Assembly (NCBI GenBank): GCA_003427395.1
Contig: BFEA01000001.1
Span: 775,637 to 807,150, forward strand
Direction of reading: 5' to 3'
Source: Chara braunii
Lineage: Eukaryota > Streptophyta > Charophyceae > Charales > Characeae
Length of the DNA: 31,514 nt
Numbering within the stretch: the stretch's first letter is position 1; each line of letters opens with the position of its first letter. The position numbers were made by a program, and so were the translations under genes. A model generated the notes under the pieces. The model saw only the letters and a program-made list of their open reading frames with translations, was not told the origin of the DNA and did not search any database. Below, in pieces: positions 1 through 9,299 of the stretch.

Positions 1-602
1 CGCTGCCACCATAGAACCCATAGCACCGTCCTCCTTGCCAGAGCGAACATGTTCCTTGCATAGTTTGTGTCCTGCAGACCTGGATGGTGGCCCAACAGGA
101 TTGCTCTCCAGTCCCATGGCCATGGTTGGTCCGGAACCATCTGCCTCCCCACCCTCTCCCACCATCTCCATGTTAGGACTGCCGTCGGGCATTGCAGGAA
201 GACATGTTCTATTGTTTCAATTCTCCTTTGGGACGGGAAGCTTTGGAGGCAGCGAGAACACCATGGATGAGCCCGTCCTTGTTGTTCCAACAAAGTATGA
301 TCAATTATCCAATTATTTGTGGGAAGACAGCGGTGGGCAATCTGCCATTGAAGGGACGTGATTTTGGCCGGTTTACACTTGTTGTCCTGAAACCATTTTA
401 TTGGGGATAGCAGCTGCCTATCCACATTGAGGTGTCGCTGCCACCTATCGATTACTACATCCCGCACATTCCTTTTAACACGTAGCATCTTGTATGTGGC
501 TTTTACTGACAAGTTGTTAACAGTTTCCTGTCTGTTGTTTATTTGATTTGTCTTTTGTGAGGGGTGCCATTGCCATTCGGCGGGGTCGATATACTGTTTC
601 AT
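1..602 (-). CDS. LINE ORF2 C-terminal part, open frame, cut by window edge
   Basis: Reading the minus strand from the ATG at 602-600 gives about 200 codons with no stop to the window edge, so this frame is easy to miss in complete-ORF lists. It matches, segment by segment, the two longer LINE copies at 15.4-18.2 kb and 25.8-27.4 kb. In order it shows DPAEWQW, LSVKATYKML, DRWQRHLNVD, SLQWQIAHRCLPTNNW, then a zinc-binding block PWCSRC ... EHVFLQCP (C-x2-C ... H-x4-C) followed by LTWRWW and PWPWDWRAILLGH, and it ends in VLWVLWWQR. This is the zf-RVT region that follows reverse transcriptase in plant-type LINEs. The upstream frame meets a TAA within about 25 bases, so the copy is probably 5'-truncated near 600-630. 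The ATG is probably an internal Met, not a true start. It is the least damaged LINE piece here and may be the youngest. Confidence 0.82.
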   Translation of the reverse strand, partial: MKQYIDPAEWQWHPSQKTNQINNRQETVNNLSVKATYKMLRVKRNVRDVVIDRWQRHLNVDRQLLSPIKWFQDNKCKPAKITSLQWQIAHRCLPTNNWIIDHTLLEQQGRAHPWCSRCLQSFPSQRRIETIEHVFLQCPTAVLTWRWWERVGRQMVPDQPWPWDWRAILLGHHPGLQDTNYARNMFALARRTVLWVLWWQ

Positions 603-688
603 ATTAGAGTCTATTTTTTTGTTTTATGAATGCTTTGTTGTGATTCTTGGATGGAATGAGAGAGATAATTTTTTTAATTTTTTTTAAA

Positions 689-708
689 CACACACACACA
701 CACACACA
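689..708. repeat. (CA)n microsatellite
   Basis: Ten CA units directly after an A/T-rich stretch. Simple repeat. Confidence 0.95.
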
Positions 709-716
709 GAGCTTCA

Positions 717-832
717 GATGCAGTCGCATTTGCAGCTGCAGAAGCCGCTGCAGAAGCCGCTGCAGCAGCAACAGAAGCTGCAACAGCAGCTGCAACAAGT
801 GCTGCAGCTGCAATGACAGCTGCACCTGCTGT
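717..832. repeat. Degenerate GCAGCT / CAG-type repeat
   Basis: Short motifs built from GCA, CTG and AAC recur through this stretch, with many CTGCAG palindromes. Conceptual translation gives poly-Ala or Cys/Ser-rich low complexity on either strand. I do not read it as coding. Confidence 0.8.
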
Positions 833-839
833 CAAAAAT

Positions 840-959
840 GGAGTCCTCCCGCCAGTGGGCGACACATTCCTCCCCTAAACTTCCCTGTGGTGTCTGCTCT
901 TATCAGCACCACTAACATTGGCGGGGGTGTTTTAGAAAAAAAAAAAAAAAAAAAAAAAA
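840..959 (+). mobile_element. Short poly(A) retroposon, family 1, 3' end (copy S1)
   Basis: The segment 887-933 matches the 3' end of family 1: GTGGTG, a loop reading TCTGCTCTTATCAG, then CACCAC, then ACTAACATTGGCGG, followed by an A tail at 936-959. The poly(A) position sets the sense strand. Only the 3' third is recognisable. Confidence 0.72.
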
Positions 960-1170
960 GGCCAGTCCGGTTGGGCCGCCGGCTCGCAAGAAAACTCAAG
1001 AACAATTTTAAGGGCTCCCCCAGCCCCTGGAAAATGGCCTGGGGACCCCAAAACTGGTTTTGGAATTTCTTGAAATCGGGGTCTATCCGGACCGGACCGG
1101 GCACCAGACCCGGACTGTCTGGATCAGGATTCGAACCTCTCGTTGGCAACCATGTTAAAAAGGTGATTTA
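960..1170 (-). mobile_element. Possible tRNA-related retroposon fragment with a B-box match
   Basis: On the minus strand 1137-1127 reads GGTTCGAATCC, an exact match to the RNA polymerase III B-box consensus GGTTCGANNCC. Downstream on that strand lie CCGGTCCGG-type repeats resembling those at 31.34-31.46 kb. I could not place a convincing A box at tRNA spacing, and there is no poly(A) on this strand, so only a fragment of a tRNA-derived SINE is suggested. Confidence 0.4.
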
Positions 1171-1961
1171 TATATTGTATGTGGCTGCCTGGACAACTCC
1201 CACTAGATGGTGTTGATTTTGTTGCGGTTTAGGGCCCTCCAATCTTGAAATCTCACAGCCATAATGCGACAATGTCAACAATTGTGAAAAAAAAGAAAGA
1301 GTGCATATAACACCCCACTTCTACCTTATTCCCTCGGGCCCACGAACACAACAGCCCATCGTATTTAGTGTATATTTCAGGCCATATACAGATATTATGA
1401 CTGGGTGTCCAAGGGAAGCAGGCCATGGGATTTGGCATGTGGAGCTTGCCAGGGAGACAAAGCAGTTGCATTTCAATTAATTCAGCAGCAATTTTTGGCT
1501 TCTTTTTACTAGTTTTTAGCATAAAACAATCCTCTGTTAGCTGGCAGTGCTGCAGCCCGACATCTGGCACTCAGTTGAAAATTCGCATGTGCTTTTTTTT
1601 TCCCTTCCGAAATTTTAAAACCCAACTAAAGAAGTCATAGAGATGAGTTTTTTGTGGTGCCTTTCCATTTCCGCATGCCATCCTCATCCAGGGATCATGC
1701 TTGTATCCAAATGGATTTCCACATCCTCCTTTTTTGTGCAAAACACACAACCAATTGGGCCCACAAGGAGCGGGCAGCACCTCAACACAAACAAAAAAAG
1801 AGGCTGACACTTTCTTCTTTTTTCGGTTGAGTCTGGAAAAGCTGACACTTGGAGAGCGAAGGGTGTCTGACACGTACTGCCACAGGCTCCCTGCCCTTTT
1901 CCATTTTTCCATTTTTCTTTTTTCCACTTCCCCCTTAAAGGTTGTTTAGGGTGGGTGGGTG
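1171..1961. other. No gene seen
   Basis: Mixed AT-rich DNA. A 105-codon minus frame (1253-1570) and shorter ones have no recognisable domain and no homology to anything else in the window. Confidence 0.6.
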
Positions 1962-2136
1962 CCCGGGGGCGAGGTCCCACTAGCAAACAGGATTGTAGTG
2001 AACGCCTGAATCTGGACGCGTTTGCGGAAAGGTGCACAAATGGGAGATTGAACTGCTTTTCTGCATTTGTGGTTAAAACGCATCCAGATTCAGGTGTTCC
2101 ATCCAATCCTCTTTGCTAGTAGGACCTTGTCCCGGG
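1962..2136. mobile_element. Foldback element (MITE-like), about 75-bp inverted arms
   Basis: The left arm (1962 to about 2042) and the right arm (about 2058 to 2136) are inverted copies of each other, at roughly 80% by eye. Both ends are CCCGGG. Matching blocks are AGGTCC(C/T)ACTAGCAAA, CAGGATTG against GAGGATTG, CCTGAATCTGGA(C/T)GCGTTT, and CACAAATG. The spacer is only about 15-25 bases, so transcription would give a long hairpin. It could be a miniature foldback transposon or a small-RNA precursor-like hairpin. I saw no clear target-site duplication, because both flanks are G-rich. Confidence 0.75.
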
Positions 2137-2219
2137 AGGGGGGGAGGGGGGGGAGGGGGGGGAGGCGTTGCCATTGTTCCAAACTGTGGGCACAATCACT
2201 TCAGCCGATTATTCAATTC

Positions 2220-2410
2220 AACCAGGGATGTTTTCCTTTTTTCCTTTTTTTCTTTTATTTCCCCTATGGACAAACATTCACATGCACATTCACATGCACA
2301 TGCACATTCACATGNAACCAGGGATGTTTTCCTTTTTTCCTTTTTTTCTTTTATTTCCCCTATGGACAAACATTCACATGCACATTCACATGCACATGCA
2401 CATTCACATG
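2220..2410. repeat. 95-nt exact duplication around a single N (assembly artefact)
   Basis: Bases 2220-2314 and 2316-2410 are identical over 95 nt and separated only by the N at 2315. The content is a T/C-rich run followed by CATTCACATGCACA-type repeats. Exact identity with one N between copies points to two contigs abutted without merging their overlap. Confidence 0.9.
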
Positions 2411-2629
2411 ATCCAGCTGGCTGGCCAATCTTGGGTTGTGGCTTCCAATGTTAGCCTTCTGAGATCCTTGCACGCCTCTTTTCGTTTGTGTTTTGTTTTG
2501 TTTTCTTTCTTTTGGAGGGAGAGGGGGGGGGGGGGGGGAAGGGCGAATTTAAAGGGGGGTTAGCCGGCTGCCCTGGGGTAACCCATGAGTCTCAGGTCTA
2601 CCATATACCTGCAATCCATGTGTTCAGAG

Positions 2630-2820
2630 TCCTACAACCTCGAAAGAAGATATCCTCCTGAGTTAGACGCACAATGGGGGGGTGGGGGTCCTGCCTAGGG
2701 AAGCGAGAGCGGAGGGTTTAGGAANTCCTACAACCTCGAAAGAAGATATCCTCCTGAGTTAGACGCACAATGGGGGGGTGGGGGTCCTGCCTAGGGAAGC
2801 GAGAGCGGAGGGTTTAGGAA
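2630..2820. repeat. Second 95-nt exact duplication around a single N (assembly artefact)
   Basis: Bases 2630-2724 and 2726-2820 are identical over 95 nt, with an N at 2725. The copy length is the same as at 2220-2410, which fits a fixed k-mer overlap left unmerged by the scaffolder. Confidence 0.9.
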
Positions 2821-3013
2821 GGGTTTAAGGAAAATAGGGACAGTCTAAAGGAAAACTGAAAATCGTTGCTCCCCTGGGGGGAGCTACAAGGGTGAGCTGC
2901 AGGGGGCTGGTACAGCAGCTAGCAGGAGGTCTACAACTTGGGAGGGCAACTTATGCAGCTCTACGGGAAAGAAAGGAGCCCCAGGATAACTCTGTGTCAT
3001 GAAGATGTATGAT

Positions 3014-3162
3014 TGGGACGCTGGACCCGATTTCCAGCAGGTGACACTCCCCACCAATAGATGGAGCACCCCGACAGCCTGGCCCTCCAGCCCGGCGGTT
3101 TTCTCACCGCTGCAGGGATGGAAGGCTTATGCAGGGGCTATTCGTCGAAAAAAAAAAAAAAA
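3014..3162 (+). mobile_element. Short retroposon, family 1 variant (copy S2)
   Basis: The sense strand reads GGGACGCTGGACCCGATTTCC, that is, a hairpin with GCTGGA and TCCAGC arms less one change, then CTCCCCACCAATAGATGGAG. It then diverges into a second hairpin, GGCGGT / ACCGCT, with loop TTTCTC. A tail at 3148-3162. Confidence 0.75.
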
Positions 3163-3189
3163 GGAACTCAGCATAAAAGCGTTGTATCT

Positions 3190-3320
3190 AGGGGATGCTG
3201 GACCCGGTTTCCAGCAGGTGTCGCTCCCCACCAATAGATGGAGCAGCCCGTGAGACAAAGTCTCAATCCCGGTGGTTCACTCACCACCACTGGGATAGAG
3301 GCCTTGCAAAAGGGCTTAAA
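3190..3320 (+). mobile_element. Short retroposon, family 1 variant (copy S3)
   Basis: It lies about 30 bases after S2 in the same orientation, with the same GATGCTGGACCCGGTTTCC and CTCCCCACCAATAGATGGAG blocks. The second hairpin is now GGTGGT / ACCACC around TCACTC. Compared with S2 both arms changed (C:G to T:A), keeping the pairing. Confidence 0.72.
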
Positions 3321-4110
3321 CCACTAGTACCTCTGCCAGTTTTTGGGAAAATATGGAAAACTGACAGTTTTCCAATTTTCCTGGAAAAGTTTCGGAGGTC
3401 CAAGGGGCCTGGACCTATTAGCGAAGTATTCTACCACTTCGTTCAGGATTTCGATCACGTGTGGCCTCGAGTGACACAGTACGGCCGTCGAATAGATAGG
3501 ATCTCGACGGCCTGGTAGTTTCCGAGCGGGGACTGTAAGGATGCCCACCTCCCATCCAATGAGATGCATCGGGAAAAAAAAAAAAACAAAGTTGGACTAA
3601 CTTGAACATGATAGCTCGTGGCTTTGCGTGGGCGGGAAGTCTGGATTTTATGGGCTGTAAAGGGGGAGGGTTGATTTACAGACTTCGTTTTTTTTTTTTT
3701 TTGGCTCTGAGAAATAGAACTTGAAATGTGAAATTCCGATATAGTGGTGGATCTGACAGGAACGTTTCCGCGTCTGTCGGATGGCCTGTTAGAGGCATCA
3801 TGAGATAGATGGGGATGAATGTATCCTGTTCATCCTCATGGCTGTGTTCGTGGACACATTTTATTGCCACGGTACATCACTCTGAAGACTTACGTGAAGG
3901 AGATCGTACCAACCCATGAATTCGGGTGCACAGCTGTTCTTCATACTTTTATGTGCTATTTCAATTCATTTTAAATCAGAAAACGATCCATTCATGCAAA
4001 TAAAAAATCACTTTGTATTTTCCAAAAAACCATAAAATTGCGTCACACATCGTAGAATACTTCGCTAGTGGGTCCAGGCCCCAGAGGCTCGTCAAGAAGA
4101 ATGAAGTTTA
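3321..4110. other. No gene; two short perfect hairpins
   Basis: 3355-3373 is a near-perfect palindrome (GGAAAACTG, one base, CAGTTTTCC). 3483-3491 GGCCGTCGA pairs with 3504-3512 TCGACGGCC over a 12-nt loop. The rest is undistinguished, with poly(A) or poly(T) runs near 3572 and 3690. Confidence 0.65.
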
Positions 4111-4111
4111 G

Positions 4112-4260
4112 TTTTTTTTTTTTTTTTTTTTACCATAAAAACAACATCTCATTACCAATGCGAAACGAGGCCGGGGACCTCACAATTCGACCCGGAGGTA
4201 TCTGACAGCATCAGCCAGCTTCGCTTACAGGTAGAACACCTGAGGATACTCTTGCTAGTG
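4112..4260 (-). mobile_element. tRNA-like short retroposon with A tail
   Basis: On the minus strand a sequence containing GGGTCGAATTG (4193-4183, a weak B-box match) and TGGCTGATGCTG ends in a 20-nt A tail (plus-strand T run 4112-4131). The A-box-like and B-box-like segments are closer than in a real tRNA, so derivation is tentative. The 5' limit is a guess. Confidence 0.4.
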
Positions 4261-4487
4261 CAGAGTATATCATGTGAGATAAGTCTAATTTTCAAAAGGG
4301 CCAATTCCGGAACTGAGCCTGAATCTGAATTTCTTGTTGAAACCGGATGACTGTTCCTATAACATTACAGAAACCGTGGAACTTTTAGATATTCCATACT
4401 ACTCTATTGTGCTTCCAACTTAGTCTATGTTCTATCTGCGACTAACACGGCCCAGAGGACTTCGTCCGGATCTGTTGGACACTCTGC

Positions 4488-4760
4488 TTTTTTTTTCTTT
4501 TTTTTTTTTAAAGAAACAACCCGAGCTAACACTAGGGGTGCTGGTAAGAGCAGACACCACTAGCGCCGTCGGGGAGGCTCCATCTATTGGTGGGGAGCAG
4601 CACCTGCTGGAAAACGGGCCCAGCGTCCCTGAACACGGTAATCATTTGATTATACAAACAAAAGTTTGTGACGATTTGTAGTGTATGCATTTTAATCTAA
4701 TGTGTAATGATGAGCAGAATCGATTGCCCTCCTAGGAGGGGATTAACTGCTCATAAACCA
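4488..4760 (-). mobile_element. Short retroposon, family 1 (copy S4)
   Basis: From its T-run (4491-4510, the A tail on the minus strand) it carries CTAGGGGTG (4532-4540), a 14-nt loop CTGGTAAGAGCAGA, and CACCACTAG (4555-4563). Then follow GCTCC ... GGAGC and GCTGGA ... TCCAGC-type arms. The 5' half is weaker, but at 4726-4739 it contains the palindrome CCCTCCTAGGAGGG at the place where other copies have a CCTGGA/TCCAGG-type hairpin. Confidence 0.78.
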
Positions 4761-5229
4761 TACCTTCATTACCCTACCCTGCACCACCCATCCGCCGAAA
4801 GATAGACTATTCAACAGCAAACAAGGGGGGGGGAATCACAACAGGATCAGAAGCCTTAATTATTTCCCAGCGACCCCAACCCTAATGACAAGCATCCTCA
4901 TCACGCACTCTGAGAAACAATCATCCACCACAGTATAGTAATCTTTCGAAACGAATCAGGGATGACAAAGAAAGCCCTAAACAATCCCCCTACCGCCAGA
5001 GGGGCCACCACCGCCCCATCCTGATTGGAGTTGCGGACCGGGCAACTCCACACACCACCGACTAACCCACGCCCATCCGCTGCCAGCCAACGGCTCTGGT
5101 CGTCTCACTGCACCTGCAGTTATTCTTCATATCGTCCTTGACATCATCACCATAGCCATCAATATCCCTTTGCTATCGATTTTATCACCACGGTTGTCAT
5201 CTCTGACACCAAAGACACTGTAGATAATA
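4761..5229. other. No gene seen
   Basis: C/A-rich DNA without ORFs of note, recognisable repeats or RNA genes. Confidence 0.55.
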
Positions 5230-5240
5230 TTTTTGAACTG

Positions 5241-5273
<33 letters not shown>

Positions 5274-5400
5274 GATGTTATTGTTGCTGTTGTTGTCGAC
5301 GTTATCGTTGATGTTTTTACAACTGCCGCCTCTGTTGATGATGTTATTGCTGTTGTTGTCGTTGTAATCATTGTTGATGTTGAAGCTGTTGTTGCCGCTG
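5230..5400. repeat. (GTT)n microsatellite and degenerate extension
   Basis: A pure GTT run at about 5244-5275 passes into GTT/GTC/GAT/GCT triplets up to about 5400. The minus strand translates as poly-Asn or poly-Thr low complexity, which I do not take as a gene. Confidence 0.88.
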
Positions 5401-5739
5401 ATTTCTTCATTTGTTGTCGCTGGCGATGTCGGCGTCAATCCTTCTCCCACACCCCACCTCTGATCACTCCCGTCGGAGCGCACCATCAATCCTGCCTCCA
5501 AAGCTGCACAGCGATCCTGCCCTTTCCTGACACTCTGCTAACGCCACAGCGACCTTACTGAACCGAGTGTCCTGGTTTTGAAGTTTAGTTTTATACTGCC
5601 CGCTCGTGAAAGAAAAAAGAGAGAAAAAAAAGAAAAAAAGGAAAACAAAAAGAGAAAACTGCTCTGGAGTCACACTTTGAGTTCGGAATGAGCAAAAACA
5701 TCAGTCCATTGGCAGGTATGTCGCAGGTGAGTTTGGAAA

Positions 5740-5935
5740 GGGAAAAAAAACATGGGGCTATAACCCCCTCCCGGAGGCTTCAATCTCACACGTCCTGTTC
5801 TTCTGTTTTTGCCTGCTTTCACGACCATAGAGTTGTTGCTTTTTTTGTTCGTTTTTTTTTTTTTTTTCATGCTATAACACCCTCCCGGAGGGCACACTCT
5901 CAGACGTTGTCCAGATTCTGTCGCCAGGTGCTTTT
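5740..5935 (-). mobile_element. Short retroposon family 2, two minus-strand copies
   Basis: Two copies of a unit whose sense strand reads CAGAATCTGG ... CTGAGAGTG, then a palindrome, then GTTATAGC and an A-run. The palindromes are at 5764-5778 (CCTCCCGGAGG core) and 5880-5892 (CCCTCC C GGAGGG). Inverted relatives lie at 6.62-6.87 kb. Confidence 0.62.
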
Positions 5936-6218
5936 TTTTTTTTTTTTTTTTTTTTTAAAGGGCGATAGCCTTGAGGTATTATCATCGGACTAACCAGCCC
6001 AGGTAAATTCAATCTTGTGTCTAATCTGACAACAGTGGCCTTTTCAGCCCAGGGTGGCCTGATAGCCTTAGGGTGGCCTGATAGCCTTCACGACCATAGT
6101 GTTTTTGCTTCTTTTTTTTTTTTGCTTCGTGTTTTGGGGGGGGCTTGCTTTCGTTTCCCTGCTTTTTTTTTTTTGGGGGGGGGGGGGCTTTTTTCTTTTG
6201 TTTTTGTTTTTCATTTTG

Positions 6219-6592
6219 TGGCTGGGCCACGGCTGAGATGTCCAGGCCACGCCCATGGCTGGGCCACGGCCGAGATGTCTAGGCCATGCCTGTGGCTGGG
6301 CCGTGGCCGAGATGTCTAGGCCACCCCCGTGGCCCGGGCCACGCCCGTGGCCGGGCCACGGCTGTGGCTGGGCCATGGTCGACGTGTCTAGGCCATGCCC
6401 GTGGCTGGGTCACGGCCAATATGTCTAGGCCAGGCCTGTGGCTGGGCCAAGGCCAAGATGTCTAGGCCACGCCCAAGATGTCTAGGCGACGCCTGTGGCT
6501 GGGCCACGGCCGAAGATGTCTAGGCCACGCCCCTGACTGGGCCACGGTTGAGATGTCCAGGCCACAGCCGAGATGTCTATGCCTCGCATGGG
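6219..6592. repeat. 37-bp minisatellite, about 10 units
   Basis: The unit begins TGGCTGGGCCACGG, continues CCGAGATGTC and ends TAGGCCACGCCCG. Successive starts at 6219, 6256, 6293 and 6330 are exactly 37 bp apart. Later units have deletions and substitutions (GAGATGTCCAG against GAGATGTCTAG). It is followed by a poly(A) run at about 6595-6618. Confidence 0.92.
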
Positions 6593-6619
6593 GAAAAAAA
6601 AAAAAAAAAAAAAAAAAAC

Positions 6620-6870
6620 GACGAGCTATGGTCATGACAGCAGGTGGACACAGAATCTGGAGAAGGTGTGAGAGTGCGCCGTCCTTGAGGGCATTATTAC
6701 CCGGTGGTCATCATGGCAGTGGAAAAAATAAAGCAATGACGAAACAAAAAGAAGCAAGAGCAACAATGCCATGGTAGTGAAAGCAGCTGGATACAGGAGA
6801 ACAGAATCTGGAGAACGGCTGAGACTGCGCCCTCCGGGAGGGCATTATGGCCCTGTGTTTTTGTTGCTGA
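6620..6870 (+). mobile_element. Short retroposon family 2, two plus-strand copies
   Basis: Copies at about 6625-6740 and 6765-6870 share CAGAATCTGGAGAA, GAGA/GAGT-CTGCGCC and GGGCATTAT. The second has the 15-bp palindrome GCCCTCC G GGAGGGC at 6829-6843, and the first has the damaged form GCCGTCCTTGAGGGC. A-rich DNA follows copy 1. The short phrase GCTATGGTCATGACAGC resembles the ends seen near 5820 and 6090. Confidence 0.62.
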
Positions 6871-7078
6871 GGCCTGTGTTTTTTTTTGCCTGTTCAAACT
6901 CAGCCGCGACGTACCTGCCTACGAGGTCATGTTCTTGCTCATTCCGAACAGCACCTGTGACTTCAACATACTTGCCCCAAAGGAAGGGTAGGAGGTCGAG
7001 CGTGGCCCGAGGGGTTGATTGTGATGGGCACAGCGCTGCCAGTAGCGCCGCGCCCGCCCCGGTCGAAACGAAGGGTGC

Positions 7079-7405
7079 ACTTTTTTATTTTTTTTTATTT
7101 TTATTATCGAAAACCCTCGTCTCATCAGTGTTAGTGGTGCTGATAAGAGCAGACACCGCTAGCACCGGGGGAGGGGCTCCGTCTATTGGTGGGATGCGTC
7201 AGCTGCTGGAAAGCGGGTCCAGCGTCCCTCATACAGACTGACAAAATGAAGTACATCAGATCCTAGTTTGAGAGGGTCCTGCCAGCATTGATTACCCTGG
7301 AGTCCACAGGATTGACTGCGCAGGATGTGGAGGAAGAAAAAACGGGGGGGGGAACCTCTTCACCCTGCTCGGGTGCCAGATACATCACTATTTCCTAGTT
7401 CCTCC
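7079..7405 (-). mobile_element. Short retroposon, family 1, near full length (copy S5)
   Basis: One of the two fullest copies. From its 3' end it has an A tail (T-rich 7080-7103) and a hairpin TAGTGGTG (7132-7139) / CACCGCTA (7154-7161) with one G:T wobble and a 14-nt loop. GCTCC/GGAGC-type arms and GCTGGA/TCCAGC-type arms follow. The 5' half has ATTGATTACCCTGGAGTCC and GGATTGACTGCGCAGGAT, and the end block is GGGAACCTCTTCACCC ... GTGCCAGATACA ... AGTTCCTCCC. Length is about 325 bp with no coding capacity. Confidence 0.85.
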
Positions 7406-7427
7406 CTTCTTCTGTGCCATGATGAGC

Positions 7428-7490
7428 CAAACTGCTAGCTGGAAACTGGGTCCAGCGTCCCATTGTCTGCCTGGGAGGGGTCACTAGGGG
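7428..7490 (-). mobile_element. Short retroposon, family 1, internal scrap
   Basis: GCTGGAAACTGGGTCCAGCGTCCC repeats the core hairpin segment of family 1 (arms GCTGGA and TCCAGC up to one base). The flanks do not match. Confidence 0.55.
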
Positions 7491-7499
7491 GCACCAGTG

Positions 7500-8480
7500 G
7501 ATCCTCCCGGTGTCGAGCACATCGGTCCGGCACCGCACCAGGCAGCGTGGGACCCTCCCGGCCGCGTCACGCAGGAGTTGGTCTACACCCTCCGCGAACA
7601 TACACATGGAGCTTCCGCAAGCCGCTCCGGCCGAGTGCGCCAACCATACCTCTCACGAGCCCCTACGACAGGATAGGGCCTATGCGAGGCACGACTTATC
7701 TCCACCTTACGGGAGTCGTCACCTCCCTTCGGTGGGCATATCCCCGCCGAGCTACCAGTCCACAATACGAAAGTTGATCAGCTGCAATCGCAGAGGTGGA
7801 CCAGCCGAGGGTGTTTCTCGTTCGCTGTAGCATAGGGGGTACGCGCGGTAATACACCTCTATCAAACCCGCACGCGAACCGACATCTTGGGGGGCTGAGG
7901 TTCCAAGCGCGACTCGTCGTCGGTCGACTAGGACGCATCCCACACTCCACGCGCGCACCACTATAAAGAACATAAAAATAAAAACACACACACATACGCA
8001 CGTACATATACATATACAAAACGACACTGAACAAACAACGCGACAATACTTCTAGTCCCTTAGTAGTCATCCCATAACTCTCCGATGCGGAAATCGGATA
8101 GGCGTCGCGCACGAGGCTTAGTATAAAACCGCATGGGCGCAGAGCTAACTCATATCGATTCTCAATGCAAGCGTACGCAAGCGATCGCAATGATGGCGTA
8201 CTATGTAGTACCCATACCCGTGCGGTCCTCGTTAATCTCAAGGGTCGCATTCGACACTCAAGTGTCGGCTGACACGCGCCTTGAGGGTTAATCTCTCGAC
8301 GCTGGACAACCGCCAGGTGCGGTTGAGAACTACACCCTCTTCTGCACCCTGCGGAGAGTGGGTGGTACACAGGTTCATACATGTGGTGACAATCGTCTCT
8401 TATGGCCCTATAGACCAGCTCCATCATCTAGGGTCTGGAGAAAACTCAAGGGATTTGGCTTTGGCGGCTGCCACGGACTG
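7500..8480. repeat. Hairpin-dense noncoding segment
   Basis: Many short exact inverted repeats lie within about 1 kb: TCCGAT 8081-8086 / ATCGGA 8093-8098; GTACTA 8198-8203 / TAGTAC 8206-8211; a nested pair CTCAAGG 8237-8243 / CCTTGAG 8279-8285 enclosing CGACACT 8252-8258 / AGTGTCG 8261-8267; CAACCGC 8307-8313 / GCGGTTG 8319-8325; and the palindromes GCGTACGC and GCGATCGC at 8171-8188. A 243-codon minus frame (7696-8427) crosses these and has no recognisable domain, so I treat it as chance. Confidence 0.6.
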
Positions 8481-9299
8481 CAACGTCCAACTGTAAAATT
8501 TTAAAAAGCAAAAGGATAAAAGGGAAAAATCCCATTTCCTTAAAAAACATAACCTATTTAACCCTCACGCACGGTCACAGTAAGTCGCGCGAATACCCCA
8601 GGGCACATATAAATATATACATAAGAGTTATTTATATAGGACAATCACTTCTCACAGTCACTGTGGGACTCCTCTCAGCCATATATAAATATGTGATCGC
8701 AGGTAGTCACATCCAGAATTCGAACCACAAACATACCTGCAATCACATCAAAGATCCAATAACAGTCCACGCACTACACGGGGTCAACTTCAATCATTCT
8801 CTGCACTCACACTCCGTGTTTTTAGTCATACAAGCCTCACTCTTGTGCAACTCCTCAAAATAAAATACTCAGTACTTTTCTTTAAATGACCGTTCAAATA
8901 AAGTCCCGGCGAAAACACAACAAAACAGTTCAAATCACAAGGTTAAAGCCTTTAGGTTGAGTGACAAGAGTGGATTGGAGTTGAGTCGTAAGCCGACGAA
9001 TCGACAACCGACTTGTTATCAGTGATAACTGAAGGTGATCCTCGTAGGATCAAGTTGAATCTAGACCAAATCCTGAATCAATCGATCAAGAAGACCTGCA
9101 ATACAGGACAAACCAATCCCCAAGCTAAAATCATAAGTGTATGGAAAATACAACTCCATAACACATTCTCACCCAAGATCATTCTACAAGCTAAGCCTAG
9201 GTCTGCCTTTAAGCAAGTGCCCAAAGAAAGGTAGACCCTGACAGAATCTCCCCCATAGAGAGTGGATTGGCAGAATCGTCACCTGTCAAAATATAATCT
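8481..9299. other. No gene; one small hairpin
   Basis: AT-rich DNA. GATCCT / AGGATC around CGT lies at about 9038-9052. I looked for a retrotransposon tRNA-Met primer-binding site and did not find one. Confidence 0.5.

Noticed and set aside
674-865. Poly-Ala protein on the minus strand.
   Set aside because: Translation of a CAG/GCA-type repeat bordering a CA microsatellite.
1127-1137. A genuine tRNA gene at the B-box match.
   Set aside because: No cloverleaf and no A box at the right distance; only the T-arm-like block is present.
5127-5501. Poly-Asn or poly-Thr protein on the minus strand.
   Set aside because: It is the translation of a GTT microsatellite.
7696-8427. 243-codon minus-strand ORF, the longest uninterrupted frame outside the gap.
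   Set aside because: No domain, odd composition, includes a CA/TA microsatellite translation, and runs through a dense set of hairpins. Likely chance.
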